Shown here: in pieces, positions 1-6,457 of the stretch
Layout: the number at the start of each line of letters is the position of its first letter
Numbering within the stretch: the first letter of the stretch is position 1
From: Omnitrophica WOR_2 bacterium RIFCSPLOWO2_12_FULL_51_8
Lineage (GTDB): Bacteria > Omnitrophota > Gorgyraeia > Gygaellales > Profunditerraquicolaceae
Assembly: GCA_001805895.1 (NCBI GenBank)
Contig: MHHD01000008.1
Location: forward strand, 1 to 26,007
Length of the DNA: 26,007 bases
Reading direction: 5' to 3'
The notes under the pieces: generated by a model
The model's input: only the letters and a program-made list of their open reading frames with translations
What the model was told of the DNA's origin: nothing
Database searches by the model: none
Program-made: the position numbers and the translations under genes

Positions 1-464
1 AAGGAGAGCGCCACGATCACGATACCCTGCCCACCGATAAACAGGGTCAGGTGCCGCCAGAAGTTATGCGTGTAAGACATGTGGTCTAAATCTTTTACCA
101 GGGTCAATCCCGTAGTGGCAAAACCGGACATAGCGTCAAAGCAGGCATCGAGAAAACTCTGCCAGTGGCCGCTTAAGTATAGCGGTATTGCCCCCAGGAG
201 CATCGCCGCCAGCCAGGAGAGGCTGACCACGATCATCCCCTGCATCCAGTTCAAGTCCTTCTCGGTATAACAGGCCTTGGTTAAGACCAGGCCAAAGAGC
301 AGGGCCACTTCCATAGCGATGACAAAATCCAGGACCGGATTAATCTCGCCAAAGGCCAGGCCGGCTAATATCGGCACAAGCATAGTCAGGCTCAGGCCAA
401 AAATAATCTTGCCTAAATAATACCCGATAATCTGAACGTCTTCGCGGCGAGGTTTCAGGATCAT
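1..464 (-). CDS. trkH: TrkH-type potassium channel subunit, N-terminal part (runs off the window)
   Basis: Membrane subunit of a Trk/Ktr potassium uptake system. It forms the K+ pore and is gated by cytoplasmic TrkA. 154 codons are visible from the ATG at 464. They hold several hydrophobic helices (about residues 14-38, 44-64, 77-96) and a pore-loop selectivity motif GFATTG at 114-119, followed by GGQG at 144-147, as in TrkH/KtrB. The C-terminal two thirds lie beyond position 1. The start codon overlaps the stop of the preceding 38-codon gene as ATGA, so translation is probably coupled. It lies downstream of two trkA genes in the same direction. Family assignment is firm; exact subtype (TrkH or KtrB) is not. 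Confidence 0.93.
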   Translation of the reverse strand, partial: MILKPRREDVQIIGYYLGKIIFGLSLTMLVPILAGLAFGEINPVLDFVIAMEVALLFGLVLTKACYTEKDLNWMQGMIVVSLSWLAAMLLGAIPLYLSGHWQSFLDACFDAMSGFATTGLTLVKDLDHMSYTHNFWRHLTLFIGGQGIVIVALS

Positions 465-577
465 ATTTTGGGGTAAAATATCAGGCAGGCAAGGTACGCC
501 GCCAGCATGATGGCCAGCGCATAGAAAATTTCGCTGGCGATGCCCAATATAGCGTTGAACGTAAGTTTTATCCGCAT
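461..577 (-). CDS. 38-residue single-pass membrane peptide between trkA and trkH
   Basis: Short open frame of 38 codons starting at ATG 577. It has a basic N-terminus (MRIKL), one long hydrophobic stretch (about residues 10-35) and a short PKI tail, so it should be a one-helix membrane peptide. Its start is 2 bases after the trkA stop and its stop overlaps the trkH start as ATGA, which argues for real coupled translation. I do not recognise a family. By analogy with KdpF, the tiny stabilising subunit of the Kdp K+ pump, it could be an accessory Trk subunit, but that is inference from position and topology only. The ribosome site (AAAG just before ATG) is weak. Confidence 0.55.
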   Translation of the reverse strand: MRIKLTFNAILGIASEIFYALAIMLAAYLACLIFYPKI

Positions 578-579
578 CT

Positions 580-1242
580 TTAAAGTTGACCGGCCAGTAA
601 ATTCAAGAGCTGCGGCTCATTCCCGATGGTGGTCAGGGCAATCACATCGTCTCCGGGCAGAAGCACGGTACTGCCTTTGGGGACAATCACCTCTTCCCCC
701 CGCACCAGCGAAACCAGCACCGCGTCCGCGGGAAGCTCGATATCCCTGACTTCCTTATTGATCACCGGGGAATCCTCCGGCAGGTCAAGGCGCACGATCG
801 CCAGCTTGCCGCGCTTGAAGCTCATCAAGTTGACGAAGTCCGAGAAGGAAACCTCTTCTTCGATAATTTTGGCAATAATAGTGGTGGAGTCTACCGGCAC
901 ATCGATGCCCAGCTCGGAAAAGGCATGCTCGTTATCGGGGTTGTTCACCCTGCCGACGGTGCGCCGCACATTGAACTTCTGTTTGGCCAGCTGGCAGATG
1001 ATCAGGTTATCTTCGTCATCGCCGGTAACCGCGGCGACCACATCCGCGCGCTCAATCCCGGCCTCTTCCAGTATCCGCGGGTCACAGCCGTCGCCGCTGA
1101 TCACTAAGGCCTCCAGCTCCCGGGCGATCTCTTCGCAGAGATTCCTTTCTTTGTCCACGATACTCACGGTATGCCTGCTGGACAAAAGCCTTTTGGCCAA
1201 AAAATAACCCACCTTCCCCGCGCCGACCAACAATATGCGCAT
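580..1242 (-). CDS. trkA: TrkA-type potassium uptake regulator (RCK_N plus RCK_C)
   Basis: Cytoplasmic gating subunit of the Trk K+ transporter. It binds NAD(H) or nucleotide and opens TrkH. 220 residues: an N-terminal Rossmann RCK domain with GAGKVG at 7-12, an acidic residue ending strand 2 (VDKE about 29-32), and a C-terminal TrkA-C domain (about 140-218). It is a one-unit protein of the KtrA size, unlike the tandem 450-residue E. coli TrkA. The start at ATG 1242 is preceded by a G-rich ribosome site (GGGGGGCGGC). It is followed closely by the 38-codon gene and trkH. A second, diverged trkA lies 129 bases upstream, so the two may form a hetero-ring. Confidence 0.92.
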   Translation of the reverse strand: MRILLVGAGKVGYFLAKRLLSSRHTVSIVDKERNLCEEIARELEALVISGDGCDPRILEEAGIERADVVAAVTGDDEDNLIICQLAKQKFNVRRTVGRVNNPDNEHAFSELGIDVPVDSTTIIAKIIEEEVSFSDFVNLMSFKRGKLAIVRLDLPEDSPVINKEVRDIELPADAVLVSLVRGEEVIVPKGSTVLLPGDDVIALTTIGNEPQLLNLLAGQL

Positions 1243-1258
1243 CTTGCCGCCCCCCTGT

Positions 1259-1339
1259 TATAGCACCCTGCCAACTAAATAATGCTTCGTTATCTTCGCA
1301 GATTAGCGCAGATGAAAAGATACAAGATGATCATCTGTG
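1259..1339. repeat. CACAGAT-family dispersed repeat, short copy
   Basis: The gap between the two trkA genes carries a copy of a repeat also seen at 17121-17219 and 17707-17873. Shared pieces are caactaaat.atgc near 1272, then cgcagattagcgcagatg and gatgaaaagatacaagatg near 1298-1331, ending in catctgtg. The copy near rpoZ shares the caactaaat block at a similar distance from the CACAGAT words. Both of those copies lie just upstream of a minus-strand start codon (trkA, rpoZ). No gene is visible here. Confidence 0.7.
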
Positions 1340-1370
1340 TAATAAAAATTGTTATTTTGTAGACAAGGTA

Positions 1371-2015
1371 TTATAGATTAAACTGCGCCCGGACCTTGGC
1401 CAGGCTTTCCACTTTTACTACCGCCATTAACACGTCTTTATCTCTGACCGTGGTCTTGGGCTCGGGGATGATTACCCCCTCCATCCTCCTGATCGCCGCC
1501 ACCAAGAATTCTCCGGCCAGATTGATTTCTCCTACCGCCCTGCCTACAAGGGGCCCTTTGGCTTCAATCTCCAGCACCCCCAGCTCCTTAGTCTCGATTA
1601 AGTAGCTGGAAAAGCGGCTCTCAATGATCTTATCCCTGAGCATCGAGGCAAACAGCACCGTGCCGCTGATGATGTCTAAACCCAGGGCGGCGTAGATATG
1701 CGCCCGCTGCGGGTCGTAGACCCGGGCGATGACCTTGGAGACTTTAAAGATTTTTTTCGCCACCTGCGCCGAAATCAAATTGGTGTTGTCGCCGTTAGTC
1801 ACTGCGCAGAAGGCATCCGCCTTCTCAATCCCCACCTGCCTTAACAGCCGCAGGTCAAACCCGTTGCCGACCGAGGTCAGGCCGTTAAAGGTGCCGCCTA
1901 ACCGCTCAAAGGAACCCGGGCTCTTATCGATCACCACCACGTCATGGCCCTCGCTGGAGAGCAGCTTGGCTAATTCCGAACCCACCCTGCCGCATCCGAC
2001 AATTATAATGTACAT
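1371..2015 (-). CDS. trkA: second TrkA-type potassium uptake regulator
   Basis: Second RCK-domain regulator of K+ uptake, 214 residues. GCGRVG at 7-12 is the nucleotide-binding glycine motif, and VVVIDKS (26-32) supplies the acidic ribose-binding residue. An RCK_C domain fills about 135-210. It is clearly diverged from the neighbouring trkA and shares its architecture, so an old duplication or two distinct KtrA-like subunits are both possible. Start ATG 2015 has a good ribosome site (AAGGAG, six bases away). It follows rplT in the same direction with a 29-base gap, so it may be read from the ribosomal operon. Family certain, division of labour unknown. Confidence 0.92.
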   Translation of the reverse strand: MYIIIVGCGRVGSELAKLLSSEGHDVVVIDKSPGSFERLGGTFNGLTSVGNGFDLRLLRQVGIEKADAFCAVTNGDNTNLISAQVAKKIFKVSKVIARVYDPQRAHIYAALGLDIISGTVLFASMLRDKIIESRFSSYLIETKELGVLEIEAKGPLVGRAVGEINLAGEFLVAAIRRMEGVIIPEPKTTVRDKDVLMAVVKVESLAKVRAQFNL

Positions 2016-2044
2016 TGTGGCTCCTTAAAAAATACCGTTTGAAT

Positions 2045-2392
2045 TTATTTCTTGGCTATTTCAACGAGCTTTTTAAATGCCGCGCTGTCTCTCACTGCCA
2101 AGTCTGCGAGGATTTTCCTGTCTAAGCCGACCTTGGCTTTTTTGAGGCCGTTCATAAAAACGCTGTAAGTGACCCCTGTCTCCCTGCAGGCGGCATTGAT
2201 GCGGCTGATCCAGAGCCGGCGGAAGGCGCGCTTTTTATTGCGCCGGTCGCGATAAGCGTATTTGAGCGCGTGCATCAGTGCGCGGCGCGCCTGCTGGAAC
2301 TGCTTGCTGCGGTCGCCCCAGAAACCCTTGGCTTTTTTTAATACCTTCTTCTTTCTCCTGCGCGTTGCGGCGCTGTGTTTGATTTTTGCCAT
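2045..2392 (-). CDS. rplT: 50S ribosomal protein L20
   Basis: Large-subunit protein L20, needed early in 23S rRNA assembly. In many bacteria it is also a translational repressor of its own operon. 115 residues, the normal length, with the characteristic basic N-terminus (AATRRRKKKVLKKAKGFWG) and the C-terminal globular part with INAACRETGVTYS. Start ATG 2392 has the ribosome site AAGGAG five bases upstream. Last gene of thrS-infC-rpmI-rplT. Unusually, 180 bases of repeat-rich sequence separate it from rpmI, where most bacteria have a short gap. That gap is where L20 control could act. Confidence 0.98.
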   Translation of the reverse strand: MAKIKHSAATRRRKKKVLKKAKGFWGDRSKQFQQARRALMHALKYAYRDRRNKKRAFRRLWISRINAACRETGVTYSVFMNGLKKAKVGLDRKILADLAVRDSAAFKKLVEIAKK

Positions 2393-2409
2393 TGTAACTC
2401 CTTATTTTA

Positions 2410-2565
2410 GGTTACTAAAGGTTACTATACAATAAGTAAAATTGCGGTTTTGTTACTAAGGGTTACTATTGGTTGCTAAAATGCCTGCCGGCATAAGGTA
2501 ACTGTTAGTAACTAAGATACGTTATTTTAACTCGCTTTAGTAACCATTAGTAACTATTGGTAACC
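2410..2565. repeat. phased GTTACTA word array forming a long imperfect inverted repeat (rpmI-rplT spacer)
   Basis: The word GTTACTA (or GTTGCTA) occurs at 2411, 2421, 2452, 2462 and 2472. Its reverse complement (TAGTAAC, AGGTAAC or TGGTAAC) occurs at 2496, 2506, 2538, 2548 and 2558. Within clusters the step is exactly 10 bases. The forward words fill the left half and the inverted words the right half, around the palindrome TGCCGGCA at 2485-2492, so the transcript could fold into a long interrupted hairpin between the rpmI and rplT cistrons. No open frame is seen in it. Confidence 0.8.
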
Positions 2566-2572
2566 TTGATAT

Positions 2573-2773
2573 TCACCCATACGGCAGCATCCGTTTGATA
2601 TATTGCGCTGCCTTGCCTCCGGCTAAGGTATGCCGCCTTCTTAAAGCCCGCAGCCTCTCCGGCTGCTTAGAGGTATTTAAGTGGCTCTTGCCGCCCGGCG
2701 AATATTTCACCTTGCCTTTCTTGCTCAGCTTGAATCTTTTAGCGACTCCTTTTTTGGTTTTGAGTTTAGGCAT
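2573..2773 (-). CDS. rpmI: 50S ribosomal protein L35
   Basis: Large-subunit protein L35, 66 residues, normal length. It shows the family pattern: MPKLKTKKGVAKRFKLSKKG at the start, then LNTSKQPERLRALRR and a C-terminal MLPYG. Start ATG 2773 is preceded by AAGGG with a five-base gap. It lies between infC (upstream, 50 bases) and rplT (downstream, 180 bases) in the standard operon order. Both gaps carry unusual hairpins: a TAACACC hairpin before it and a phased word array after it. Confidence 0.98.
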   Translation of the reverse strand: MPKLKTKKGVAKRFKLSKKGKVKYSPGGKSHLNTSKQPERLRALRRRHTLAGGKAAQYIKRMLPYG

Positions 2774-2790
2774 CTTTACCCTTCATAGTT

Positions 2791-2826
2791 AATGAACACC
2801 GGCCAATCCTATATGGCCGGGTGTTA
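2791..2826. repeat. TAACACC intercistronic hairpin, copy 1 (on the infC stop codon)
   Basis: On the minus strand this reads TAACACCCGGCCATAT, a short loop, then ATTGGCCGGTGTTCATT, a stem with one bulged C. The TAA is the infC stop codon. The same flanks (aatgaacaccggccaat and atatggccgggtgtta on the plus strand) recur at 20706-20785, again starting at a stop codon, that of parA. There is no T-run after the stem, so a simple intrinsic terminator is unlikely; an mRNA-end, processing or mobile hairpin role is possible. Confidence 0.8.
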
Positions 2827-3330
2827 TTTCGGCGCTACTACGAATGACATTATCCTGCCTTCCATCGACGGGCCGCGTTCCACCTGCCCGTCATTCTGGG
2901 TATCCAGGATAAATTTATCTAGAATTTTTCTCCCCAGGTCCTGGTGCTCCATCTGCCGGCCGCGGAAGAAAAGGTTGATTTTTACTTTGTCTTTTTTCTT
3001 TAAGAAGGATACCGCCTGTTTCAGCTTGGTTGCGTAGTCGTGGCTGTCGATATTGGGCTTCAGCCGGATTTCCTTGAGCCGGCTCTGCTTCTGGTGTTTC
3101 TTGGCCTCGCGCTCTTTTTTTTCCTGGTCGTATTTAAACTTGCTGAAGTCAATAATCCGGCAGACCGGCGGGCTGGCAGCGGGAGCGACCTCCACCAGGT
3201 CCAGTTCGCTCTGGCTGGCTAATTCCAGCGCCTGCTGGATGGGCACTACCCCCAATTGATTACCTTCCGAACCGATCAGCCTTACCTGCGGGACGCGAAT
3301 CCTTTCATTAGTGCGGATAAACTTTTTTAT
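2824..3330 (-). CDS. infC: translation initiation factor IF-3, starting at an AUA codon
   Basis: IF-3 binds the 30S subunit, prevents 50S joining and checks the start codon. 168 residues from the proposed start: IF3_N (RTNERIRVPQVRLIGSEG) then IF3_C ending FVVAPK. I place the start at ATA 3328-3330 because the IF-3 homology begins there (IKKFIRTNERIR, first codon read as Met) and a perfect GAGGAGG lies at 3337-3343 with six bases between. An in-frame ATG at 3396 would add 22 residues with no resemblance to IF-3 and would run across the Shine-Dalgarno sequence and a hairpin. infC is the classic gene with AUU/AUC/AUA starts, which IF-3 itself discriminates against, giving autoregulation. Confidence 0.93.
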   Translation of the reverse strand: MKKFIRTNERIRVPQVRLIGSEGNQLGVVPIQQALELASQSELDLVEVAPAASPPVCRIIDFSKFKYDQEKKEREAKKHQKQSRLKEIRLKPNIDSHDYATKLKQAVSFLKKKDKVKINLFFRGRQMEHQDLGRKILDKFILDTQNDGQVERGPSMEGRIMSFVVAPK

Positions 3331-3336
3331 GGCACA

Positions 3337-3420
3337 CCTCCTCAATGAGCCCGCCATAGTTCTTTGGCGGGCGAATTGATCCCGCGAGTGCGCCAAAATT
3401 ATCGTAGAGAATTTTGGCGC
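3337..3420 (-). promoter_or_regulatory. infC leader with two perfect hairpins and a strong ribosome site
   Basis: The 115-base thrS-infC gap holds two stems. The distal one has 11-base perfect arms, gcgccaaaatt (3390-3400) and aattttggcgc (3410-3420), around a 9-base loop, with CCCGC/GCGGG matches further out. The proximal one has 8-base perfect arms, gcccgcca (3349-3356) and tggcgggc (3365-3372), around an 8-base loop. It ends five bases before the GAGGAGG ribosome site at 3337-3343, which precedes the AUA start. Operon leaders at this place are often bound by L20 or regulated by IF-3. Which of these applies here cannot be told from sequence. Confidence 0.65.
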
Positions 3421-3445
3421 GGTTACGAGCGGGATAGATATTCCC

Positions 3446-5188
3446 CTAGCCCATAGGCTTTATTTCTTCCAAGATCTTTTTTACAAACTCCCCTGCTGCT
3501 ATCGTGCCCAAATCGCCTTTTCCTTTTTTGCGCACAGAAACCGTTCCTTGTTTCTCCTCGCGCTCGCCCACCACTAAACAATAAGGAATTTTTTCCAACT
3601 CGGCGAGGCGGATTCTCTTATTTAAAGTTTCATTACGGCTATCCACCTCGGCCCGGATTAAATTATCCCGTAAAACCCCCTGAATATCCACTGCGTATTT
3701 TACGAAGGCATCTGCCACAGGGATCACCACTGCCTGCACCGGCGCCAGCCACAACGGCAGCTCACCGTTATAATGCTCCAATAGCGCCCCGATAAACCTT
3801 TCTAAGCTGCCGAGCAGTACCCGATGCAGCATAATTGGCTGCTGCTTACTGCCATCGGCAGCGATATAGGCCAGATCAAATCTTTTGGGCAGGGCAAAAT
3901 CGCACTGGATCGTCGCGCACTGCCACGACCTTTTCAAGGCGTCCTTTAATTTGACGTCGATCTTTGGCCCGTAAAAGGCGCCTTCGCCGGCATTCACCGC
4001 ATAAGCGAGGTTTTTTTCCTTGAGCGCATCCTCCAGCGCTGCGGTCGCACGCTGCCAGTCGTCCGCAGTGCCGATATATTTTTCCGGCCGGGTGCTTAAT
4101 TCTATACCGACCTCCGTAAAACCAAACGCACGCATGACCTCAAAAACAAAATCTATAATCCCTTTTATCTCTTGGCCCAGCTGCTCAGGCAAACAAAAGA
4201 TGTGCGCGTCATCCTGGGTAAAGCCGCGCACGCGCAGCAGGCCATGCAGCACCCCGGCCTTTTCATTCCGGTAGACCGTGCCCAGCTCAAAGAGCCGCAG
4301 CGGCAAATCCTTGTAACTTCTGGTCTGCGATCTGTAAATCAGGATGTGGCCCGGGCAGTTCATCGGCTTTAAAACGAATTCCTTGCCTTCGATATCCAAG
4401 GCGTACATATTCTCGCGGTAATATTCATAGTGGCCGCTCTTCTTCCAGAGCCCGGCCTGCATAAGATGCGGGGTAATCACCATCTGGTAGCCGCGTTTTA
4501 AGTGTTCCTCTTTCTCGTAATCCTCGATCAACGTGCGCAGCAACGCGCCCTTAGGGCGGTAAAACACCAGGCCCGCCCCCGCCTCTTCATGATAAATATC
4601 AAAGAACCCTAATTGCGGCCCCAGTTTCCGGTGGTCGCGCTTTTTTGCCTCTTCCAGATTTTTTAAATATTCCTCTAATTCTTTTTTGCCGGCAAAGGCC
4701 GTGCCGTAAATCCGCTGCAGCATGGGGTTAGTTTCTATCCCGTGCCAGTAGGCCCCGGCCACGGACAATAATTTAAAGGCCTTGATTTCTCCGGTAGAGC
4801 GGATATGCGGGCCGCGGCAAAGGTCCACAAAATCGCTGCCCGTTTTATAAATGGATACTCTCTCATCAGGAATTGCCTTGATTAAATCTATCTTGTAATC
4901 TTCGTTTAATTGCCGAAATAATTCCAGGGCCTCTTGCTTAGTTAATTCTTCCCGCACAAACGGCTTATCCGCCTGAATAATCTCGCGCATCTTCGCTTCT
5001 ACCTTGGCCAGATCCTCGTCGGAAAATGGCTCCTTTTTGCCTGCACTGAGCGCAGCCGAAGTGTCGAAGTCATAATAAAATCCATCTTCGATAGAAGGGC
5101 CAATGCCCAGCTTGGCTTCAGACCATAAGCCCTTTACTGCTTCAGCCATCACATGCGCACAGGAATGTCGTAAGATATCTAAGTCCAC
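3446..5188 (-). CDS. thrS: threonyl-tRNA synthetase lacking the TGS domain
   Basis: Class II synthetase charging tRNA-Thr. 580 residues from GTG 5188, about 60 fewer than E. coli: the protein starts at the editing domain (RHSCAH, HxxxH at 8-12; later DLCRGPH). Catalytic core motifs are intact: KPMNCPGH, VYRNE, RVRGFTQDDAH, GEGAFYGPK and the MLHRVLLGS motif; zinc ligands Cys, His and His are present. The anticodon-binding domain ends the protein. An in-frame TGA lies shortly upstream, so no TGS domain is encoded in this frame. The start overlaps the end of a broken small gene. The ribosome site is weak. TGS-less ThrRS is known from other lineages, so this is probably functional. Confidence 0.95.
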   Translation of the reverse strand: MDLDILRHSCAHVMAEAVKGLWSEAKLGIGPSIEDGFYYDFDTSAALSAGKKEPFSDEDLAKVEAKMREIIQADKPFVREELTKQEALELFRQLNEDYKIDLIKAIPDERVSIYKTGSDFVDLCRGPHIRSTGEIKAFKLLSVAGAYWHGIETNPMLQRIYGTAFAGKKELEEYLKNLEEAKKRDHRKLGPQLGFFDIYHEEAGAGLVFYRPKGALLRTLIEDYEKEEHLKRGYQMVITPHLMQAGLWKKSGHYEYYRENMYALDIEGKEFVLKPMNCPGHILIYRSQTRSYKDLPLRLFELGTVYRNEKAGVLHGLLRVRGFTQDDAHIFCLPEQLGQEIKGIIDFVFEVMRAFGFTEVGIELSTRPEKYIGTADDWQRATAALEDALKEKNLAYAVNAGEGAFYGPKIDVKLKDALKRSWQCATIQCDFALPKRFDLAYIAADGSKQQPIMLHRVLLGSLERFIGALLEHYNGELPLWLAPVQAVVIPVADAFVKYAVDIQGVLRDNLIRAEVDSRNETLNKRIRLAELEKIPYCLVVGEREEKQGTVSVRKKGKGDLGTIAAGEFVKKILEEIKPMG

Positions 5189-5392
5189 TTTACTTTTCGG
5201 AGTCTCTCAACGGTTTTTTTCAGTCGGAAAGTATCTGCAGAAATATTTTTCCCTTTCATCTTATTAAGAGTCTACCACCATTTGCCAAGCAGCCCTAAAC
5301 CGCGCACTAGAAGTTTGTCTCTGCCAGAATTTGATATCCCAGCTGCGATCGGCCTTTTCCAAAGGAACTATTCTTTCCCAAATTTTTCTCAT
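5179..5392 (-). pseudogene. frameshifted small helical protein gene
   Basis: Two adjoining frames look like one broken gene of about 71 codons. The first (ATG 5392, stop TAA 5264-5266) reads MRKIWERIVPLEKADRSWD and continues with DIKFWQRQ and AAWQMVVDS. The second, one frame over (from about 5266, stop TAG 5179-5181), contains MKGKNISADTFRLKKTVERL. I recall small bacterial proteins with the pattern FDxxFWQ...ARFxAAWxMV followed by RLQRSVxxL, often next to nucleotidyltransferase genes; here the two halves are in different frames. The end overlaps the thrS GTG by 10 bases. A sequencing error or programmed shift cannot be excluded. Confidence 0.55.
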
Positions 5393-5504
5393 CGTAGCCC
5401 TACCTCAGTCTGTCTGCTGAAAGGCGAAGCAGGACATTCTACCTTCAACTACCGCAATTCCTGCGAAGCCATACCTTAGTTTTTCTCGTTGAAAGGCGAA
5501 GCAG
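5393..5504. repeat. two direct copies of a 40-base repeat between tRNA-Val and the broken gene
   Basis: Copies at 5393-5432 and 5464-5504 share cg(t/a)agcc.tacct.agt at the left and gttgaaaggcgaagcag or gctgaaaggcgaagcag at the right, spaced 71 bases. On the minus strand they read CTGCTTCGCCTTTCA...GGTA.GGCT.CG. The intervening stretch also has cgaag/gcttcg words. No gene is visible apart from the broken one. Together with it this explains the 5189-5506 gap. Confidence 0.65.
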
Positions 5505-5506
5505 AA

Positions 5507-5583
5507 TGGTGGGCCCAAGAGGACTTGAACCTCTGGCCTTTGCGATGTCAACGCAACGCTCTAACCAGCTGAGCTATGAGCCC
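5507..5583 (-). tRNA. tRNA-Val (anticodon GAC)
   Basis: Complete cloverleaf of 77 bases. Acceptor arm GGGCTCA pairs with TGGGCCC, with ACCA encoded at the 3' end. D-arm is GCTC/GAGC. Anticodon stem TTGCG/CGCAA encloses the loop TTGACAT, giving GAC. T-arm AGAGG-TTCAAGT-CCTCT. A protein-like open frame on the opposite strand here is only the tRNA read as codons. Confidence 0.96.
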
Positions 5584-5602
5584 ACAATCCAAAAAGTTTT
5601 AC

Positions 5603-5935
5603 CTAATGCTGCCGGCGCGCGGCATAGGCAAAAGGCAAAAAATACCTCCTCCAGGATGCGTCGCTGGAGCCAAACTGATTTGCGCCGGCAAAAAAATCCA
5701 CCAGCGCCTCGCGCATCCGGGCAATCTCTTTGCGCCGGGCTAAGCCCCTTGTGCTGTCTAAAGTTAAATCCGTAAGTTCCAGCGCCCGCGCAAACGCCTG
5801 CCGGCTGTAATCAGAATCCTGCTTTGCCTTCCAGTTCAAAGCCCGCTCTACTTCGCTGCCAATGTTGGCCATCTGTTCCATAAACGGCATTTTGCCCCAT
5901 CTTCCCGCGGCAAGCTCCTTATGCTGCTGGCTCAT
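5603..5935 (-). CDS. conserved hypothetical protein, 110 residues, last gene of the nucleotidyltransferase operon
   Basis: I do not recognise a named domain. The protein is predicted to be mostly helical, with a conserved-looking start (GRWGKMPFMEQMANIGSEVE, about 12-31), a central helix pair and a C-terminal aromatic segment (ASWRRYFLPFAYAARR, about 93-108). I recall similar unnamed proteins in candidate-phylum genomes. Its start overlaps the DUF5674 stop by four bases (ATGA), so it is translationally coupled. Size and helicity resemble small HEPN partners of minimal nucleotidyltransferases, but no RxxxxH motif is seen, so I do not claim that. Role unknown, possibly in the same complex as DUF5674. 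Confidence 0.8.
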   Translation of the reverse strand: MSQQHKELAAGRWGKMPFMEQMANIGSEVERALNWKAKQDSDYSRQAFARALELTDLTLDSTRGLARRKEIARMREALVDFFAGANQFGSSDASWRRYFLPFAYAARRQH

Positions 5936-6273
5936 CCTTTAATCCGTCTGTTAATGACCTCAATGACCTTCTGGCGCACGCCTGCGTCATCCACGCCGCG
6001 GCTGCTATTGCCCTGAGAGGGACGCAGATTTATCAAGGAATCAAATTCTATATAGTCATCGCCTTGCTTTTCCGGATAAAGGTTAATCCCCCAAAGGCTT
6101 TTTTGTTTTGAGCCGTCTTCCAAAAGCAACGCTTCCAAATCAGAATGAAGCTCGGCATCAAGCGCAAGCAGGCCCCTCTCAACATCCACAACCGCTTTAA
6201 CTAAGTTCCCAAACATATTCGCGGCCATCTGCTTAAGCTCGTCGTTGCTTATTATCTCAGTGATGATTTTCAT
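5932..6273 (-). CDS. DUF5674 family protein
   Basis: 113 residues. The pattern (LKQMAANMFGNLVKAVVDVE, LLALDAELHSDLEALLLEDGSKQ.xLWG, then INLRPSQGNSSRGV) matches what I know of DUF5674, a small bacterial family of unknown function common in CPR and related lineages. The conserved block VVDVERG...ALDAELHSDLEALLLEDGS hints at a compact alpha/beta fold with several acidic residues. Coupled by ATGA to the 110-residue gene downstream and three bases after the 59-residue gene upstream. Operon context with a nucleotidyltransferase suggests a toxin-antitoxin or signalling module, but the family itself has no assigned role. Confidence 0.75.
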   Translation of the reverse strand: MKIITEIISNDELKQMAANMFGNLVKAVVDVERGLLALDAELHSDLEALLLEDGSKQKSLWGINLYPEKQGDDYIEFDSLINLRPSQGNSSRGVDDAGVRQKVIEVINRRIKG

Positions 6274-6276
6274 AAG

Positions 6277-6456
6277 CTATAGAAAAAACGGCGCAGATAC
6301 TGCCGCTAATTTCTTCTGTTTCCTGATTAATTTCCTGTTGATGACATATTTTAAATTTAAAGTAACAAAGTTTAGATAATCGCTCATTGACAACTGCTTT
6401 GCGGCAGGAGGCGCCCCTTGCATAATAGGCAATCTTAGCTTCTCTTCTTTTGGCAT
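6277..6456 (-). CDS. 59-residue basic protein in the nucleotidyltransferase operon
   Basis: Open frame from ATG 6456 to TAG 6277-6279. It starts MPKEEKLRLPIMQGAPP, then a helical part (LSMSDYLNFVTLNLKYVIN) and a very basic segment (RKLIRKQKKL). Start lies one base after the nucleotidyltransferase stop and its stop three bases before the DUF5674 start, which argues strongly that it is real. The LPxMxGxP opening followed by MSxxxYxxFV is a pattern I associate with unnamed small proteins accompanying nucleotidyltransferases. It may be a small antitoxin or adaptor; no function can be assigned. Confidence 0.7.
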   Translation of the reverse strand: MPKEEKLRLPIMQGAPPAAKQLSMSDYLNFVTLNLKYVINRKLIRKQKKLAAVSAPFFL

Positions 6457-6457
6457 T

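Noticed and set aside
626..1207. 193-codon plus-strand frame opposite trkA
   Set aside because: Low-complexity Ser/Thr-rich shadow of the real trkA gene.
2410..2565. CRISPR-like array
   Set aside because: The repeated words are 7-10 bases, contiguous or 31 bases apart, occur in both orientations, and no cas gene is near.
3331..3396. ATG 3396 as the infC start
   Set aside because: The 22 extra codons lie across the Shine-Dalgarno sequence and a hairpin and do not resemble IF-3.
5506..5775. 89-codon plus-strand frame starting MVGPRGLEPLAF
   Set aside because: Its start is the complement of tRNA-Val and the rest is antisense to the 110-residue gene.
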